Counted from the first letter of the stretch, positions 1 through 9,773 are shown. The stretch: DNA of 64,000 nucleotides from Ornithinibacillus bavariensis (GCF_018333235.1 NZ_BORP01000007.1:104023-168022); one strand, 5' to 3'. Numbers and translations: made by a program. The notes: generated by a model not told the origin, from the sequence alone.

Positions 1-811
1 TGGAATTGCGTTCTTTTGGTGTTTCAGCACCCATTACGACCGCTACTACACGCATATCATTCTTTTTTGCGGTAGCTGTAAGACAATATTTGGCCTCACT
101 AGTAAAGCCTGTTTTCAAACCATCTACTCCAGGATAAAAACGAACTAATTTATTTGTATTCACTAACCAAAATTCGTTATCCGTACCTTTTCGTAAATAA
201 TCTTCATATATTGAGGTGTATTTCGTAATAGATTCATGGCTTAATAATTCTTTTGCCATCATGGCCATATCATATGCGGTAGAATAATGATCCTTTGCCG
301 GTAGACCAGATACATTCTGAAATTTAGTATTTTTTAAGCCTAGTTCCTTTACCTTTTGATTCATACGCTTCACAAATGCTTCTTCACTTCCGGAGATACG
401 TTCTGCAAGGGCAACACTAGCATCATTTGCAGAAGCAACAGCTATTCCTTTTAATAGATCATCAACACTCATCTCTTCTCCTGCCTCGAGAAATATTTGT
501 GATCCACCCATGGAAGCTGCATTTTCACTAATTCGGATCATTTCATTCTTTTTCAAGTTACCCTTATCTATTTCTTCCATAATTAAAAGCATTGTCATGA
601 TTTTTGTCATGCTTGCAGGTGGTAAAGGTTCATGTGCCTTCTTTTCAAACATAACCTTTCCTGTATCACGTTCAATTAAAATGCCGGATTTCGCACTAGG
701 TGCTAAATCAAATGTATCCTTACCATGTCCACTTTCCTCAGCAAACACAGTAATATTAAATAAAAAAATGGTTAATACTAGTAAACCTACTATTAGGACA
801 TTCTTTTTCAT
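1..811 (-). CDS. dacF: D-alanyl-D-alanine carboxypeptidase DacF (C-terminus cut by window edge)
   Basis: Penicillin-binding serine peptidase that trims the terminal D-Ala from peptidoglycan stem peptides; DacF acts in the forespore during cortex synthesis. About 270 residues are present. A signal peptide occupies residues 1-24 (basic MKKN, hydrophobic core, cleavage near VFA-EE). All three active-site motifs are visible: SMTK (Ser67, Lys70), SAN (127-129) and KTG (233-235). The ATG at 811 follows GGAGG by 9 bases. The remaining third, the C-terminal beta domain, lies outside the window. It sits downstream of deoB-punA-pdp, as in B. subtilis, but a hairpin after pdp separates it. DacF rather than vegetative DacA is favoured by this gene order. 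Confidence 0.9.
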   Translation of the reverse strand, partial: MKKNVLIVGLLVLTIFLFNITVFAEESGHGKDTFDLAPSAKSGILIERDTGKVMFEKKAHEPLPPASMTKIMTMLLIMEEIDKGNLKKNEMIRISENAASMGGSQIFLEAGEEMSVDDLLKGIAVASANDASVALAERISGSEEAFVKRMNQKVKELGLKNTKFQNVSGLPAKDHYSTAYDMAMMAKELLSHESITKYTSIYEDYLRKGTDNEFWLVNTNKLVRFYPGVDGLKTGFTSEAKYCLTATAKKNDMRVVAVVMGAETPKERNS

Positions 812-903
812 TCTGTTTTACCTCCAGCAATCAATATAGTTCTAGGATTGCCAAAATTAAACAAACTTATAACCTCAGCCCACTAAATAAAAAATTAGTT
901 CCC

Positions 904-940
904 AAAAAAATAAGGTAACGCTATATTCTAGCGCTACCTT
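904..940 (-). terminator. Rho-independent terminator after pdp
   Basis: On the minus strand a 12-bp stem (AAGGTAGCGCTA with TAGCGTTACCTT, one G-U pair) with a 5-base loop is followed by ATTTTTTT. It lies 14 bases past the pdp stop and would end the nucleoside-salvage operon before dacF. Confidence 0.8.
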
Positions 941-954
941 GATGAATTTTATAA

Positions 955-2259
955 TTATTCGGTAATAGATCCATAAATTAATACTGGTGCATCAACTTCT
1001 TCTTCTGTAATAACGATACTATTTCCAATTAGATCTAAAACGGCATCTACAGAATCAATATTGGTGTGCAGCGTTAAAAGAGGCTCGCCCTTTTGTACGG
1101 CATCCCCAACTTTTTTATGTAATAGGATACCAGCTGAAAGATCAATTTCTGATTCTTTTGTTGCTCTACCAGCACCTAGCATCATGGCAGCAGTCCCAAT
1201 ATTATCAGCAATCAATGTCTGAATTGTACCAGACTTACCGGCGGGTACATCTATTACTTTAGAGGCCTTCGGTAGAAGTTCTGGATTATCCACAACCGAA
1301 GTATCTCCTCCCTGTGAGGCCAAGAAAACTTTAAACTGTTCTAGGGCTGCTCCGTTCGATAGATTCTCTTCTAATTTCTTTCTAGCTTCTTCAAGAGAGG
1401 TTGCCTTTTCAGCTAGTAATACCATCTTACTACCTAGAACTAAACATAATTCTGTTAAATCCTCCGGGCCTTTTCCTTGAAGTGTTTCAATAGCTTCCTT
1501 TACCTCTAACGCATTACCTATTGCATAGCCAAGAGGTTGACTCATATCCGAGATTACTGCCATCGTTTTTCGCCCAACTTGATTTCCTATCGAAACCATT
1601 GCTTTAGCTAATTCCTTTGCATCATCCAAATTTTTCATAAATGCACCAGCACCGGTTTTTACATCTAGAACAATAGCATCGGCGCCAGCAGCAATTTTCT
1701 TACTCATAATAGAGCTGGCAATTAACGGAATGGAATTAACAGTTGCTGTCACATCCCGAAGGCTATACAATTTTTTATCTGCTGGCGTTAGGTTTCCGGT
1801 TTGACCAATGACAGATACTTTGTTTTGATTAACTAGATCGATGAATTCCTGATTGCTTATTTCTGTATGGAAACCAGGTACAGACTCCAGCTTATCAATA
1901 GTTCCACCAGTATGCCCAAGGCCACGTCCACTCATTTTAGCAACTGGAGCACCTACCGATGCTACTAATGGCGCTAATACTAAAGTGGTAGTGTCTCCAA
2001 CACCACCAGTTGAATGCTTATCAACCTTTATACCAGAAATACCCGAGAGATCAATTTTATCACCGGAATCTACCATCGCTTTTGTCAGAGTAGCTCTTTC
2101 TCTCTCTGTCATATCTTGAAAATAGATCGACATTAAAAGAGCACTTACTTGATAATCTGGAATATCCCCGTTCGTATATCCATCAATAAAAAAGCGAATT
2201 TCTTCCTCGTTTAATTCATGACCGTCACGTTTTTTCTCAATTATGTCATACATCCTCAT
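955..2259 (-). CDS. pdp: Pyrimidine-nucleoside phosphorylase
   Basis: Phosphorolyses uridine, deoxyuridine and thymidine to the free base plus (deoxy)ribose 1-phosphate in the cytosol, feeding the sugar phosphate to DeoB. It shows the glycosyltransferase family 3 signature [16 protein letters not shown] (about residues 107-122), the phosphate-binding [11 protein letters not shown] segment (about 81-91) and [17 protein letters not shown]. At 434 aa it matches B. subtilis Pdp (about 433). A GTG at 2268 gives a longer frame but lies inside the ribosome site; ATG at 2259 (MRMYD) is 7 bases after GGAGG and matches the usual N-terminus. It is the last gene of the deoB-punA-pdp operon, 12 bases after punA. 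Confidence 0.95.
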   Translation of the reverse strand: MRMYDIIEKKRDGHELNEEEIRFFIDGYTNGDIPDYQVSALLMSIYFQDMTERERATLTKAMVDSGDKIDLSGISGIKVDKHSTGGVGDTTTLVLAPLVASVGAPVAKMSGRGLGHTGGTIDKLESVPGFHTEISNQEFIDLVNQNKVSVIGQTGNLTPADKKLYSLRDVTATVNSIPLIASSIMSKKIAAGADAIVLDVKTGAGAFMKNLDDAKELAKAMVSIGNQVGRKTMAVISDMSQPLGYAIGNALEVKEAIETLQGKGPEDLTELCLVLGSKMVLLAEKATSLEEARKKLEENLSNGAALEQFKVFLASQGGDTSVVDNPELLPKASKVIDVPAGKSGTIQTLIADNIGTAAMMLGAGRATKESEIDLSAGILLHKKVGDAVQKGEPLLTLHTNIDSVDAVLDLIGNSIVITEEEVDAPVLIYGSITE

Positions 2260-2271
2260 TGTTTCCACCTC

Positions 2272-3099
2272 CTAGTTAGTAGTTGGTAATGAACGAACAA
2301 TCCTTTTCACGAAATTTAAAAAGTCCTGCTTCACTTTATTCGTAGTCTCTATAACTTCATCATGCGTTAATGGCTGATCCAAAATACCTGCTGCCATATT
2401 AGAAATACAAGATATCCCAAGTACTCTCATTCCTGCATGATTTGCTACGATGACTTCTGGAACAGTAGACATTCCTACTGCATCTCCCCCTAAGGTTCTT
2501 AGCATTCTAATTTCTGCCGGAGTTTCATATGCTGGCCCAGTATTTCCAACATATACACCCGTTTGTACTTGAATTCCGATTTCTTTAGCACATTCCAAAG
2601 CATAACGAATATATTCCTTGTCATAGCTTTCCGACATATCAGGAAACCTTGCACCTAGCTTTTCATCATTTGGACCGATTAGTGGACTAGTTCCCATATT
2701 ATTAATATGGTCAGATATAATCATTAAATCCCCTGGATGAAAGGATTCATTAATTCCTCCTGCAGCATTAGTTACTAATAGGGATTTTATACCTAGCTCC
2801 TTCATAACCCGCATTGGAAAGGTTACCTGCTGCATCGAATAGCCTTCATAATAATGAAAGCGACCTTGCATGACAAGAACTTGTCTTCCTTCTAACATTC
2901 CAATGACTAATTGTCCCTTATGGCCAAACACGGTTGACTCAGGAAAGTATGGAATTTCTTGATAAGGGATAACAGTAGTATCTGTTAACTCTTCAGCTAA
3001 AACCCCTAACCCTGATCCCAAAACAAGCCCCATCTCTGGTTTTACATTAATTTTATTTTCTATATAATTACTGGCTTCCTTAATTTTTCCGTAATCCAT
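2272..3099 (-). CDS. punA: Purine-nucleoside phosphorylase I (trimeric type)
   Basis: Cleaves inosine, guanosine and their deoxy forms to base plus (deoxy)ribose 1-phosphate. Family motifs are present in order: GLVLGSGLG near the N-terminus, GRFHYYEGY (about 82-90), the TNAAGGIN purine-site strand, and GDAVGMSTVPEVIVANHAGMR (split here by function: substrate-binding Met and Asn/His residues). The 275 aa length is normal for the PNP/MTAP trimeric family rather than the hexameric DeoD family. ATG at 3099 has a strong AGGGGGAA ribosome site. It lies between deoB (16-base gap) and pdp (12-base gap), so the three are very likely co-transcribed; B. subtilis calls it pupG. Confidence 0.95.
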   Translation of the reverse strand: MDYGKIKEASNYIENKINVKPEMGLVLGSGLGVLAEELTDTTVIPYQEIPYFPESTVFGHKGQLVIGMLEGRQVLVMQGRFHYYEGYSMQQVTFPMRVMKELGIKSLLVTNAAGGINESFHPGDLMIISDHINNMGTSPLIGPNDEKLGARFPDMSESYDKEYIRYALECAKEIGIQVQTGVYVGNTGPAYETPAEIRMLRTLGGDAVGMSTVPEVIVANHAGMRVLGISCISNMAAGILDQPLTHDEVIETTNKVKQDFLNFVKRIVRSLPTTN

Positions 3100-3115
3100 T
3101 AACGTTTCCCCCTAA

Positions 3116-4291
3116 TTAAATTTCATGTAAAAAGCTGACACCGTGCTCTGGCATTTCCACTTCGAAGTTATCAGCAATTGTTGCACCAATATCGGAAAAG
3201 GTTTTACGTAATTGTAGCTCTCTACCTTCCTCAATGCCTTTGTAGTATACAAGTAATGGTACAAATTCTCGTGTATGATCTGTACCGTGATGTACAGGGT
3301 CATTTCCGTGGTCTGCCGTTATGATGAGTAAATCATCATCCTTTAACTTATCCAATACTTCAGGTAAACGTGCATCGTATGCTTCAAGGGCTTTTCCATA
3401 GCCGATAGGATCTCTACGGTGACCATATTTCGCATCAAAGTCAACTAAATTTAAGAAGCTAATTCCTGTAAAGTCCTCATCCATCGACTCTACAATCTTT
3501 GTCATTCCATCATCATTATCTTTTGTACGAATCGCCTTGGTCACACCTTCACCATCGTATATATCGGAAATTTTCCCAAGTGCAATCACATCAAAATTAT
3601 TATCCTGTAAGGTATTCATTACAGTTTTTCCAAATGGCTTTAATGCATAGTCATGGCGGTTAGATGTGCGTTCAAAGGCACCTGGTTTACCAACAAATGG
3701 TCTAGCAATAATCCTTCCAACCATATACTTCTCATCTAATGTCAGCTCACGAGCAATTTCACATATTTTATAGAGCTCATCAAGTGGTACCACTTCTTCA
3801 TGTGCTGCAATTTGTAGTACTGAATCTGCTGAGGTATAAACTATAAGTGCACCGGTTTCCATATGCTGAGGACCTAGTTCATCTAATATAGCTGTTCCCG
3901 AAGCTGGTTTATTCCCGATGACCTTACGACCTGACCTTTTCTCTAGCTCTTGAATTAATTCATCTGGGAAACCATCTGGAAATGTTTGGAATGGCTGTTC
4001 AATACGAAGCCCCATGATCTCCCAATGGCCAGTCATAGTATCCTTTCCATTCGAAGCCTCTTGCATTTTTGTATAATGCGCCATGGGCTTATCAGCCTTT
4101 GAAATACCTTTTAGCTCACGAATATTGCTCAGTCCAAGTGCCCCCATATTCGGCATTTTTAAGCCATCCATTTGTTCAGCAATGTGTCCTAACGTGTCTG
4201 CACCCTTATCATTAAATTGCTCCGCATCCGGTGCTTCCCCAATTCCAACTGAATCCATCACGATTAAAAATACTCTGTTAAATTTTCGCAT
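3116..4291 (-). CDS. deoB: Phosphopentomutase
   Basis: Converts (deoxy)ribose 1-phosphate into the 5-phosphate, linking nucleoside breakdown to the pentose-phosphate pathway and glycolysis. The protein opens with the metal-binding [17 protein letters not shown] of the alkaline-phosphatase superfamily. It has GHWEIMG (phosphorylated-Thr region) and a C-terminal [20 protein letters not shown] metal site, with the Asp, His and His manganese ligands in place. The 391 aa length is standard. ATG at 4291 sits 8 bases after AGGAGG. It is the first gene of the operon, preceded by a possible sigma-A promoter and by the terminator of xerD. Confidence 0.95.
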   Translation of the reverse strand: MRKFNRVFLIVMDSVGIGEAPDAEQFNDKGADTLGHIAEQMDGLKMPNMGALGLSNIRELKGISKADKPMAHYTKMQEASNGKDTMTGHWEIMGLRIEQPFQTFPDGFPDELIQELEKRSGRKVIGNKPASGTAILDELGPQHMETGALIVYTSADSVLQIAAHEEVVPLDELYKICEIARELTLDEKYMVGRIIARPFVGKPGAFERTSNRHDYALKPFGKTVMNTLQDNNFDVIALGKISDIYDGEGVTKAIRTKDNDDGMTKIVESMDEDFTGISFLNLVDFDAKYGHRRDPIGYGKALEAYDARLPEVLDKLKDDDLLIITADHGNDPVHHGTDHTREFVPLLVYYKGIEEGRELQLRKTFSDIGATIADNFEVEMPEHGVSFLHEI

Positions 4292-4341
4292 GATAATACC
4301 TCCTAAAGTCTATGTTGGCTTAAATCCCCGATTCTATGTCT

Positions 4342-4370
4342 ATTTCATAATGTTGTAGGATGTCAGACAA
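4342..4370 (-). promoter_or_regulatory. Possible sigma-A promoter of deoB-punA-pdp
   Basis: Minus-strand TTGTCT and TGAAAT are separated by 17 bases, 50 bases upstream of the deoB start and just past the xerD terminator. Each hexamer matches only four of six consensus bases, so this is tentative. Confidence 0.3.
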
Positions 4371-4380
4371 CTTAAAGTAA

Positions 4381-4403
4381 AAAACAAGAGCTATGCTCTT
4401 GGA
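4381..4403 (-). terminator. xerD terminator overlapping its stop codon
   Basis: Minus-strand CAAGAGC-ATA-GCTCTTG followed by TTTTTT. The TAG stop of xerD (4391-4393) lies in the loop and inner stem, so the last codons of xerD also encode the terminator arm. Confidence 0.75.
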
Positions 4404-5281
4404 TGATATGATTTATACATATCCTTTAGTCGCGTTTTTGTTACATGTGTATAAATTTGTGTTGTAGAGATATCTGCATGGCCTAGCATCTCCTGAACTG
4501 CCCTTAAATCAGCACCATTTTCTAATAAATGGGTTGCAAAGGAGTGTCTTAATGTATGCGGTGTTATGTCTTTAGTTATATGGGCACTGCTTGCTATTTT
4601 TTTTAATATTTTCCAAAAGCCCTGTCTTGTCATTGGTCTTCCATGCTGATTTAAAAATAATATATTCTCATCTTTATTCTTCTTTAGTAGACTTCGCCTT
4701 GCATCACGTAAATAAAGCTCTATAGACTTTTCGGCCATATCACCTAACGGTACAATACGTTCTTTGGAGCCCTTACCAAGGCATCGAACAAATCCCATCG
4801 TTAAATGTAAGTCACTGACCTTTAATGTAACTAATTCACTCACACGTAATCCAGTAGCATAAATTAATTCGAGCATCGCTTTGTTTCGAATATCAAGCGG
4901 AGCATTCCCCTGAATATCAAGAAGCCTGTCTACTTCTTGAACAGATAAGATATCAGGAAGTTTTCTTTCCTTTTTTGGTGTTTCAATATGTAATGTTGGG
5001 TCATGCTCAACAATATGTTCTCGAACTAAGAAATGATGAAACTGGCGGATAGAGGTAATGATTCTAGCAATAGTCGCTGAAGACTTTCCAGCATCCTTTA
5101 CAGAATACAAGAATTTCAAAATATCTGCTCTAGTTATCTCACTCCATGTTGAATGATCACTCTTTTGCATATATTCCATATACGATTTTAAATCTCTCTT
5201 ATAGGATTTTAACGTGTTCTCAGCCAACCCTCGCTCTATTTGCAAATAATGAAAATAATCATTATACGCATGGTTCAACAT
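4391..5281 (-). CDS. xerD: Site-specific tyrosine recombinase XerD
   Basis: Partner of XerC; resolves chromosome dimers at dif before cell division. It has an N-terminal SAM-like core-binding domain (about 1-85) and a C-terminal catalytic domain with the tyrosine-recombinase residues visible: Arg in ATGLRVSEL, Lys in [23 protein letters not shown] (His-x-x-Arg), [15 protein letters not shown] (His and nucleophilic Tyr). The 296 aa length is typical. ATG at 5281 follows GGGGAG. In B. subtilis the same gene (ripX/xerD) lies between yqzK and deoB (drm), the order seen here; this neighbourhood argues for XerD over an integrase. Confidence 0.93.
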   Translation of the reverse strand: MLNHAYNDYFHYLQIERGLAENTLKSYKRDLKSYMEYMQKSDHSTWSEITRADILKFLYSVKDAGKSSATIARIITSIRQFHHFLVREHIVEHDPTLHIETPKKERKLPDILSVQEVDRLLDIQGNAPLDIRNKAMLELIYATGLRVSELVTLKVSDLHLTMGFVRCLGKGSKERIVPLGDMAEKSIELYLRDARRSLLKKNKDENILFLNQHGRPMTRQGFWKILKKIASSAHITKDITPHTLRHSFATHLLENGADLRAVQEMLGHADISTTQIYTHVTKTRLKDMYKSYHPRA

Positions 5282-5284
5282 TCT

Positions 5285-5491
5285 CTACTCCCCTAATCGA
5301 AAAAATATATTTAGACGATCCATAAAGCTTTGCTCACTATTAAAAACTTTGACAGCAGGGCCCTCTGGTGTATCGTAGCGATGGAACTGTTCATATTCGG
5401 AGTGCATAATTTGCAAACCGAAATAAAATATGAATGTACATGCTATGAAAATGATAAATACTTTTACAGTATCCCATACCATCCTTTTCAT
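5285..5491 (-). CDS. yqzK: Small membrane protein YqzK (DUF4227)
   Basis: A 68-residue protein with one N-terminal transmembrane helix (about 8-27) followed by a short charged domain containing FHRYDTPEGPAVKVF. Length, sequence style and position between fur and xerD match the YqzK/DUF4227 family of Bacillus. No function is established. It starts at ATG 5491 with an AGGAGAA site and ends 3 bases before the xerD start, implying translation from the same mRNA. Confidence 0.8.
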   Translation of the reverse strand: MKRMVWDTVKVFIIFIACTFIFYFGLQIMHSEYEQFHRYDTPEGPAVKVFNSEQSFMDRLNIFFRLGE

Positions 5492-5639
5492 ACGGCATTT
5501 CTCCTTTAATAATAAGTTAATATTAAAAGATATGCCAAAAAAGAATCACTTTATACATAATAACTAGAAAACTAGTCCCATTATTTGATAGATGCGTTGC
5601 TTCCTTTATTTTACACCAATTTTTGTTTAAATGATATGA

Positions 5640-5672
5640 AATAATAAAAGCCTTCTCTAAAAGAAAAGGCAA
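5640..5672 (-). terminator. Probable fur terminator
   Basis: Minus-strand hairpin GCCTTTTCT-TTTAG-AGAAGGC with a slightly imperfect stem, followed by TTTTATTATTT, directly after the fur stop codon. Confidence 0.65.
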
Positions 5673-5674
5673 TT

Positions 5675-6136
5675 TTATGAAGTAATCGTTTCGACTCCAG
5701 CTTTTTGACAGGATTTGCAAAGACCGTGAAAGGTAAGGCGATGATCTTGTACTTTAAATCCCCATTCATTTTCTACTATTTTTTCTACATCACCGAGTAG
5801 ATCGTCCATTATTTCCTCTACGGAGCCGCATTCAATACATACAAGATGATGATGAAAGTGCTCGGCCCCTTCTTTACGTAAATCGTATCTGGAGACGCCA
5901 TCGCCAAAATTGATTTTATCAACAATTTTTAGTTCTGATAACAGCTCTAACGTTCGGTACACCGTTGCAAGACCGATCTCGGGTGCTTTTTCTTTTACTA
6001 ATAGATATATTTCTTCAGCGCTTAAATGATCTGATTCCCGTTCTAATAAGACACGTACCGTTGCTTCACGTTGAGGTGTTAGCTTATAGCTTTGAGCATG
6101 AAGCTGTTTCTTAATCCGATCAATTCGATGTTCCAT
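5675..6136 (-). CDS. fur: Ferric uptake regulator Fur
   Basis: Fe(II)-responsive DNA-binding repressor of iron-uptake genes. The N-terminal winged helix holds YKLTPQREATVRVL and the recognition segment EIGLATVYRTLELL. The C-terminal dimer domain has the metal-binding HFHHHLVCIECG, with the first CxxC pair, and a second pair CKSC. It is near-identical in pattern to B. subtilis Fur (about 149 aa; here 153). A start at 6154 would place MREEIA over the ribosome site; ATG at 6136 (MEHRIDRIKKQL) is 6 bases after GGGAGGAG. It lies between spoIIM and yqzK as in B. subtilis. PerR and Zur are less likely given this order. Confidence 0.92.
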   Translation of the reverse strand: MEHRIDRIKKQLHAQSYKLTPQREATVRVLLERESDHLSAEEIYLLVKEKAPEIGLATVYRTLELLSELKIVDKINFGDGVSRYDLRKEGAEHFHHHLVCIECGSVEEIMDDLLGDVEKIVENEWGFKVQDHRLTFHGLCKSCQKAGVETITS

Positions 6137-6221
6137 GGCGATCTCCTCCCTCATATCCCACCTTTATTATATGCACACGGAATAGGAGTGTCAAAGCAAA
6201 TATTTGAAAAGAACGATTCTC

Positions 6222-6866
6222 TTACTTGTATAACGACTTGATATATCCGACCATTGCATCGTTCGCAATATATGCTTCTATTGCTGCTGGTATACCGGTT
6301 AATGCAATTAATATTGCAAAAACGGACACATATTTAACGAAAGGATGTAACACAGGCTGTGAAAAAGAAGTTTTTCTGGAAAATAGTTTATTTAATAAGC
6401 CTAATGTAAATATCATCGATATGCTTCCAGCAATGATATAGATAGGAATGACGATTATATTCTGTGGTGCTATACCAAAGGTAGCTACTAAAAAGCCATT
6501 TATTCCAAGCTGATTGACGATAAAACCAACTGAAAATCCTACCACTAGCCCTTTTAAAAATATTAGTATCCACACAACTGGTAAGCCAATTACGGATAAC
6601 CCAAGAATAAATAACAAGAGAATATATTTTAAATGATAAAAAAAACTTTCCTTTAATAATTGTGTTTTTTCTATTGGCTGTTCATTGGAAATATGACCAA
6701 AAAAACGCTCCAAATAGAAAAACAAATCTTGTTTTTGCTGAAATCCCATACTATTAACAATAATAGCACCAAATATAATTCCTGATAAAAATAGTATAAT
6801 CATAAAAATGTAGATGGTTGCATATTCCTTCAGATGGTCAACTAATTGCATGCTACGTTTCAACAT
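6222..6866 (-). CDS. spoIIM: Stage II sporulation protein M
   Basis: Membrane component of the SpoIIDMP engulfment machinery made in the mother cell, needed to degrade septal peptidoglycan and localise SpoIID/P. The 214 aa protein has about five hydrophobic segments (near 17-37, 76-98, 100-125, 133-158, 178-197), with the SpoIIM-domain pattern of conserved Gly and Pro in the central helices (FATFGIAP-type region, here VATFGIAPQNIIVIP). Position directly upstream of fur matches B. subtilis. ATG at 6866 follows AGGATC. Sigma-E control is expected from the family, but I did not identify the promoter. Confidence 0.9.
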   Translation of the reverse strand: MLKRSMQLVDHLKEYATIYIFMIILFLSGIIFGAIIVNSMGFQQKQDLFFYLERFFGHISNEQPIEKTQLLKESFFYHLKYILLLFILGLSVIGLPVVWILIFLKGLVVGFSVGFIVNQLGINGFLVATFGIAPQNIIVIPIYIIAGSISMIFTLGLLNKLFSRKTSFSQPVLHPFVKYVSVFAILIALTGIPAAIEAYIANDAMVGYIKSLYK

Positions 6867-6959
6867 AGAGATCCTCCATTCACTATTCCTATATAGTAAA
6901 CGTTATGAGAATATCTATAGAAACATTCCTATCAAATCTATCTTTTTTGTATCAAATAA

Positions 6960-8132
6960 TTAATCAGTTGTGGCTACACTACCATATTTACCACCGCCGC
7001 CAGCGTTGATAGCTAATTTTCCTTCTCGCATTTGAATAATAGAGTTCGCAAGCTTTTCAGGTACTACATCCAACAGACTCTCATATGGTATGTTGTGAAG
7101 GATATTCATTTCTGTGTGAAAATGTTCCAATAGTTTTTTAAATGTTTTTGGGCCTAAGCCTGGTAAATATTCTAATGGAACTTGGTACAAGTATGGTGGT
7201 CTTGGAATCTCCTTTCCGGTATAATCCGCTAATTCTTCAATCCTATCCGCTACTCCTTTCACAACCTTTTTAGATCCACAGTTTTTACATTCCGTTACAT
7301 CTGGTTCCATATGAGTTAAACACTTGTCACATACAGTCTTGTGATATTTTCCTAGCTGCGGATTCATTCCATAATTTCGGATAATCTGTCTGCCTTCCAC
7401 TTGATGTAATGCATAGTTAAATTCCTTAAAAGATGGTTCCTTCATGAGAATTTCCTGGTACTCCCTACCAATCTTTGCAAGGGAGTGAGCATCTGAATTC
7501 GTTACAAATGTATAATGATGTAGCTCGCGAATTTTGTCTGCCATAAAGGTATCCGAACTTAAACCTAGCTCAATACCATCAATTAAATCTGGATCAAACA
7601 CTTCTTTTAGTGACTGTTGTACACCCTTTCCGTAAAGACTTTTATAAGGGGTAAAAACATGAGCGGGAATAAATAATCCGCTTAGCTCCTTCACCTTATA
7701 TTGCAAATCCTTTGCGGATCCATAATAGCGTTGGGAGCTGAGTGTAATATTTTTCATTCTTGTAACTAGCCACTCTGAAAAACGCTCCATCTCTACTAGA
7801 CTTGGTAGAAAACATAATACATGAATTGGGCCATGACAGTTGTCATCATAAACCTCTATTTCTGAACCGAGAAGAAGTGTTACCTCTTCAAAACGAACTC
7901 CACCATCCTCTAATTCATAAGCTAATCCATCGTTTATCAGTCTTTTTAGTTCCAGTTGTACAGCTGGAGATTGACAGTCGATAACACCTATTAGATTAAT
8001 CCCCTTATTTCTACTCGATTCTTTTAAAATATTTGTTATGGTTAAGTTTTTCGAAGCAGTGATTTTAACAGGCTTGTCAAAGATATCCCTTCCGATATGG
8101 ATGTGCATATCTGCAAAATAAGCATTTAGCAT
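6960..8132 (-). CDS. yqxK: Endonuclease Q family PHP-domain DNA repair nuclease
   Basis: Members of the EndoQ family nick DNA 5' of deaminated bases such as uracil and hypoxanthine. Domains in order: a PHP metal-dependent domain starting at FADMHIHIG with further metal-site residues at GSEIEVYD and TNSDAHS; a four-cysteine zinc ribbon (CDKC ... CKNC, about 269-288); and a C-terminal helix-hairpin-helix (YLPGLGPKTFKKLL). The 390 aa length is normal. ATG at 8132 immediately follows the nudF stop (TAAATG), so the two genes are translationally coupled. In B. subtilis the homologue yqxK also sits beside nudF. The biochemical activity is inferred from family. Confidence 0.82.
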   Translation of the reverse strand: MLNAYFADMHIHIGRDIFDKPVKITASKNLTITNILKESSRNKGINLIGVIDCQSPAVQLELKRLINDGLAYELEDGGVRFEEVTLLLGSEIEVYDDNCHGPIHVLCFLPSLVEMERFSEWLVTRMKNITLSSQRYYGSAKDLQYKVKELSGLFIPAHVFTPYKSLYGKGVQQSLKEVFDPDLIDGIELGLSSDTFMADKIRELHHYTFVTNSDAHSLAKIGREYQEILMKEPSFKEFNYALHQVEGRQIIRNYGMNPQLGKYHKTVCDKCLTHMEPDVTECKNCGSKKVVKGVADRIEELADYTGKEIPRPPYLYQVPLEYLPGLGPKTFKKLLEHFHTEMNILHNIPYESLLDVVPEKLANSIIQMREGKLAINAGGGGKYGSVATTD

Positions 8133-8678
8133 TTATAACAACTCCTGCAACTCAAGATATAATACCGCGTAATTTGTCTTCGCATCATGAATTCTCTCAT
8201 TCTTCACATACTGTTTTGCTTCATCTAGAGTTAATTCCAGTATATCAATAAATTCATCTTCGTCTAATGCAGGAGGCTGATCCAGTTTTTGTAAATCCGT
8301 TGCTAGGTAAATATGCATAAGCTCATCTGCAAATCCTGGTGAAGTATAGAAGGATGTTAGTTTCGTCAATGTTTTCGCTGTATAGCCTGTCTCCTCCTCT
8401 AATTCCCGTATAGCAGTAATTTCTGGGCTTTCCCCACATTCTAATTTACCAGCAGGAATCTCGATAATTGATTTCTCTAGCGGCTTCCTATATTGCTCGA
8501 CAAATATAATTTTTTTCTCATCTGTTATTGGAATGACAGCGACAGCACCAGGATGCTTAATAAGTTCTCGTTTTGATTTTTTTCCATTTGGAAGTTGGAC
8601 ATCATCTACTTGAAGCTTTATGACCTTACCTTCAAAAATCTTTTCTGTCTTTATCGTTTTTTCCTCATACTTTTTCAT
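8133..8678 (-). CDS. nudF: ADP-ribose pyrophosphatase NudF
   Basis: NUDIX hydrolase that cleaves ADP-ribose to AMP and ribose 5-phosphate, removing a reactive NAD breakdown product. The NUDIX box starts at about residue 74 with the glycine-glutamate core GESPEITAIRELEEETGY; AKTLTKLTSFYTSPGFADE after it is the ADPRase-type signature. The 181 aa length fits. The upstream in-frame ATG at 8717 lacks a ribosome site; ATG at 8678 (MKKYEEKTI) has TAGGTGAT. It is the first gene of the nudF-yqxK pair, divergent from yqkF. Confidence 0.9.
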   Translation of the reverse strand: MKKYEEKTIKTEKIFEGKVIKLQVDDVQLPNGKKSKRELIKHPGAVAVIPITDEKKIIFVEQYRKPLEKSIIEIPAGKLECGESPEITAIRELEEETGYTAKTLTKLTSFYTSPGFADELMHIYLATDLQKLDQPPALDEDEFIDILELTLDEAKQYVKNERIHDAKTNYAVLYLELQELL

Positions 8679-8801
8679 TGAACTATCACCTACTTTTATT
8701 AAGTAATATAATATCATACGGATTGATACAAGTTAATGAATTGGGATTTAGTTGAAATAAAAGCCTATCATACCATACAATCTGAGTAGGAGGTTTTTTA
8801 C

Positions 8802-9710
8802 ATGAAAAAAAATAAATTAGGTCATTCCGAACTTGAAGTTAGTGCATTAACACTAGGATGCATGACGATTGGAACAGATATAGAAAAAGCAAGATTAATC
8901 ATTGATTATGCGCTTGATAAGGGAATTAATCATCTTGATACAGCGGATTTATATGATTTTGGTATGAATGAAGAAATTGTAGGTGAAATAATTAAGGATA
9001 AAAGGAACCAAATCATCATAACGACCAAAGTTGGTAACCATTTTAATAAAGAAAAAAAGGACTGGTTTTGGGATCCATCGAAAAAGTATATTCTAGAAGA
9101 AGTAAAGGAAAGTCTCCGTCGCTTAAAAACGGATTATATTGATTTCTATATGCTACACGGGGGTACAATTGAGGATCCGATTGAAGAGACGATAGAAGCA
9201 TTTGAAGCATTGAAAAAAGAAGGTATTATTCGTTCTTATGGTATTTCCTCCATTAGACCGAACGTCATACGGGAATATGTAGAGAAATCCTCTATTGATG
9301 GTGTAATGATGCAATATAGTCTTTTAGACCGCAGACCCGAAAAGGAAATTTTTGACCTCCTTCATAATCATGGAATAAGTGTTTTAGCTCGTGGTCCGTT
9401 AGCAAAAGGCATATTGAGCAACCATGGAAAGCATCAGATGATGAAAAAGGCAAAAGAAGGATTTTTAGATTATACGTATGAAGAACTAGTCGAGGTTGAT
9501 ACAAAGCTCTCCGCTTATCTAAACCGCCAAGCGCTTGCTTTACAATATGTACTAAAGCACCCTGCAGTAGCTAGTGCAGTATTTGGAGCTAGTTCACTTG
9601 AACAAGTGAAAGAAAACCTAGCATTCGATACAACTTACGAACTCAAAGATAGCATTTATGAGGAGCTTCGATTGATAACAAAAGCTAATGAATACAAGGA
9701 ACACATATAA
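8802..9710 (+). CDS. yqkF: Aldo/keto reductase YqkF
   Basis: NADPH-dependent oxidoreductase of the AKR superfamily with a TIM barrel. The catalytic tetrad is visible: Asp and Tyr in HLDTADLYDFG, Lys in ITTKVG and His in YMLHGG. The C-terminal coenzyme segment SAVFGASSLEQVKENL is present. At 302 aa it is close to B. subtilis YqkF, which is likewise divergent from nudF. The physiological substrate is unknown. ATG at 8802 follows AGGAGG. It is monocistronic, ending in a bidirectional terminator shared with yqkB. Confidence 0.85.
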   Translation: MKKNKLGHSELEVSALTLGCMTIGTDIEKARLIIDYALDKGINHLDTADLYDFGMNEEIVGEIIKDKRNQIIITTKVGNHFNKEKKDWFWDPSKKYILEEVKESLRRLKTDYIDFYMLHGGTIEDPIEETIEAFEALKKEGIIRSYGISSIRPNVIREYVEKSSIDGVMMQYSLLDRRPEKEIFDLLHNHGISVLARGPLAKGILSNHGKHQMMKKAKEGFLDYTYEELVEVDTKLSAYLNRQALALQYVLKHPAVASAVFGASSLEQVKENLAFDTTYELKDSIYEELRLITKANEYKEHI

Positions 9711-9738
9711 ACGTACAATTGAAATAATAAATATTAAT

Positions 9739-9770
9739 GATAAAAGTGGCATAGCTTTGCCACTTTTATC
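9739..9770. terminator. Bidirectional terminator between yqkF and yqkB
   Basis: A perfect 13-bp stem (GATAAAAGTGGCA) with a 6-base loop sits between the convergent genes. The stem ends are A/T-rich, giving T-runs on both strands. Confidence 0.8.
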
Positions 9771-9773
9771 TTC

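Noticed and set aside
2260..2268. GTG start giving three extra residues to Pdp
   Set aside because: The GTG is part of the GGAGGTG ribosome site; the ATG at 2259 fits the family N-terminus.
3112..3303. Small minus-strand frame overlapping deoB
   Set aside because: Out-of-frame shadow of the conserved DeoB C-terminus.
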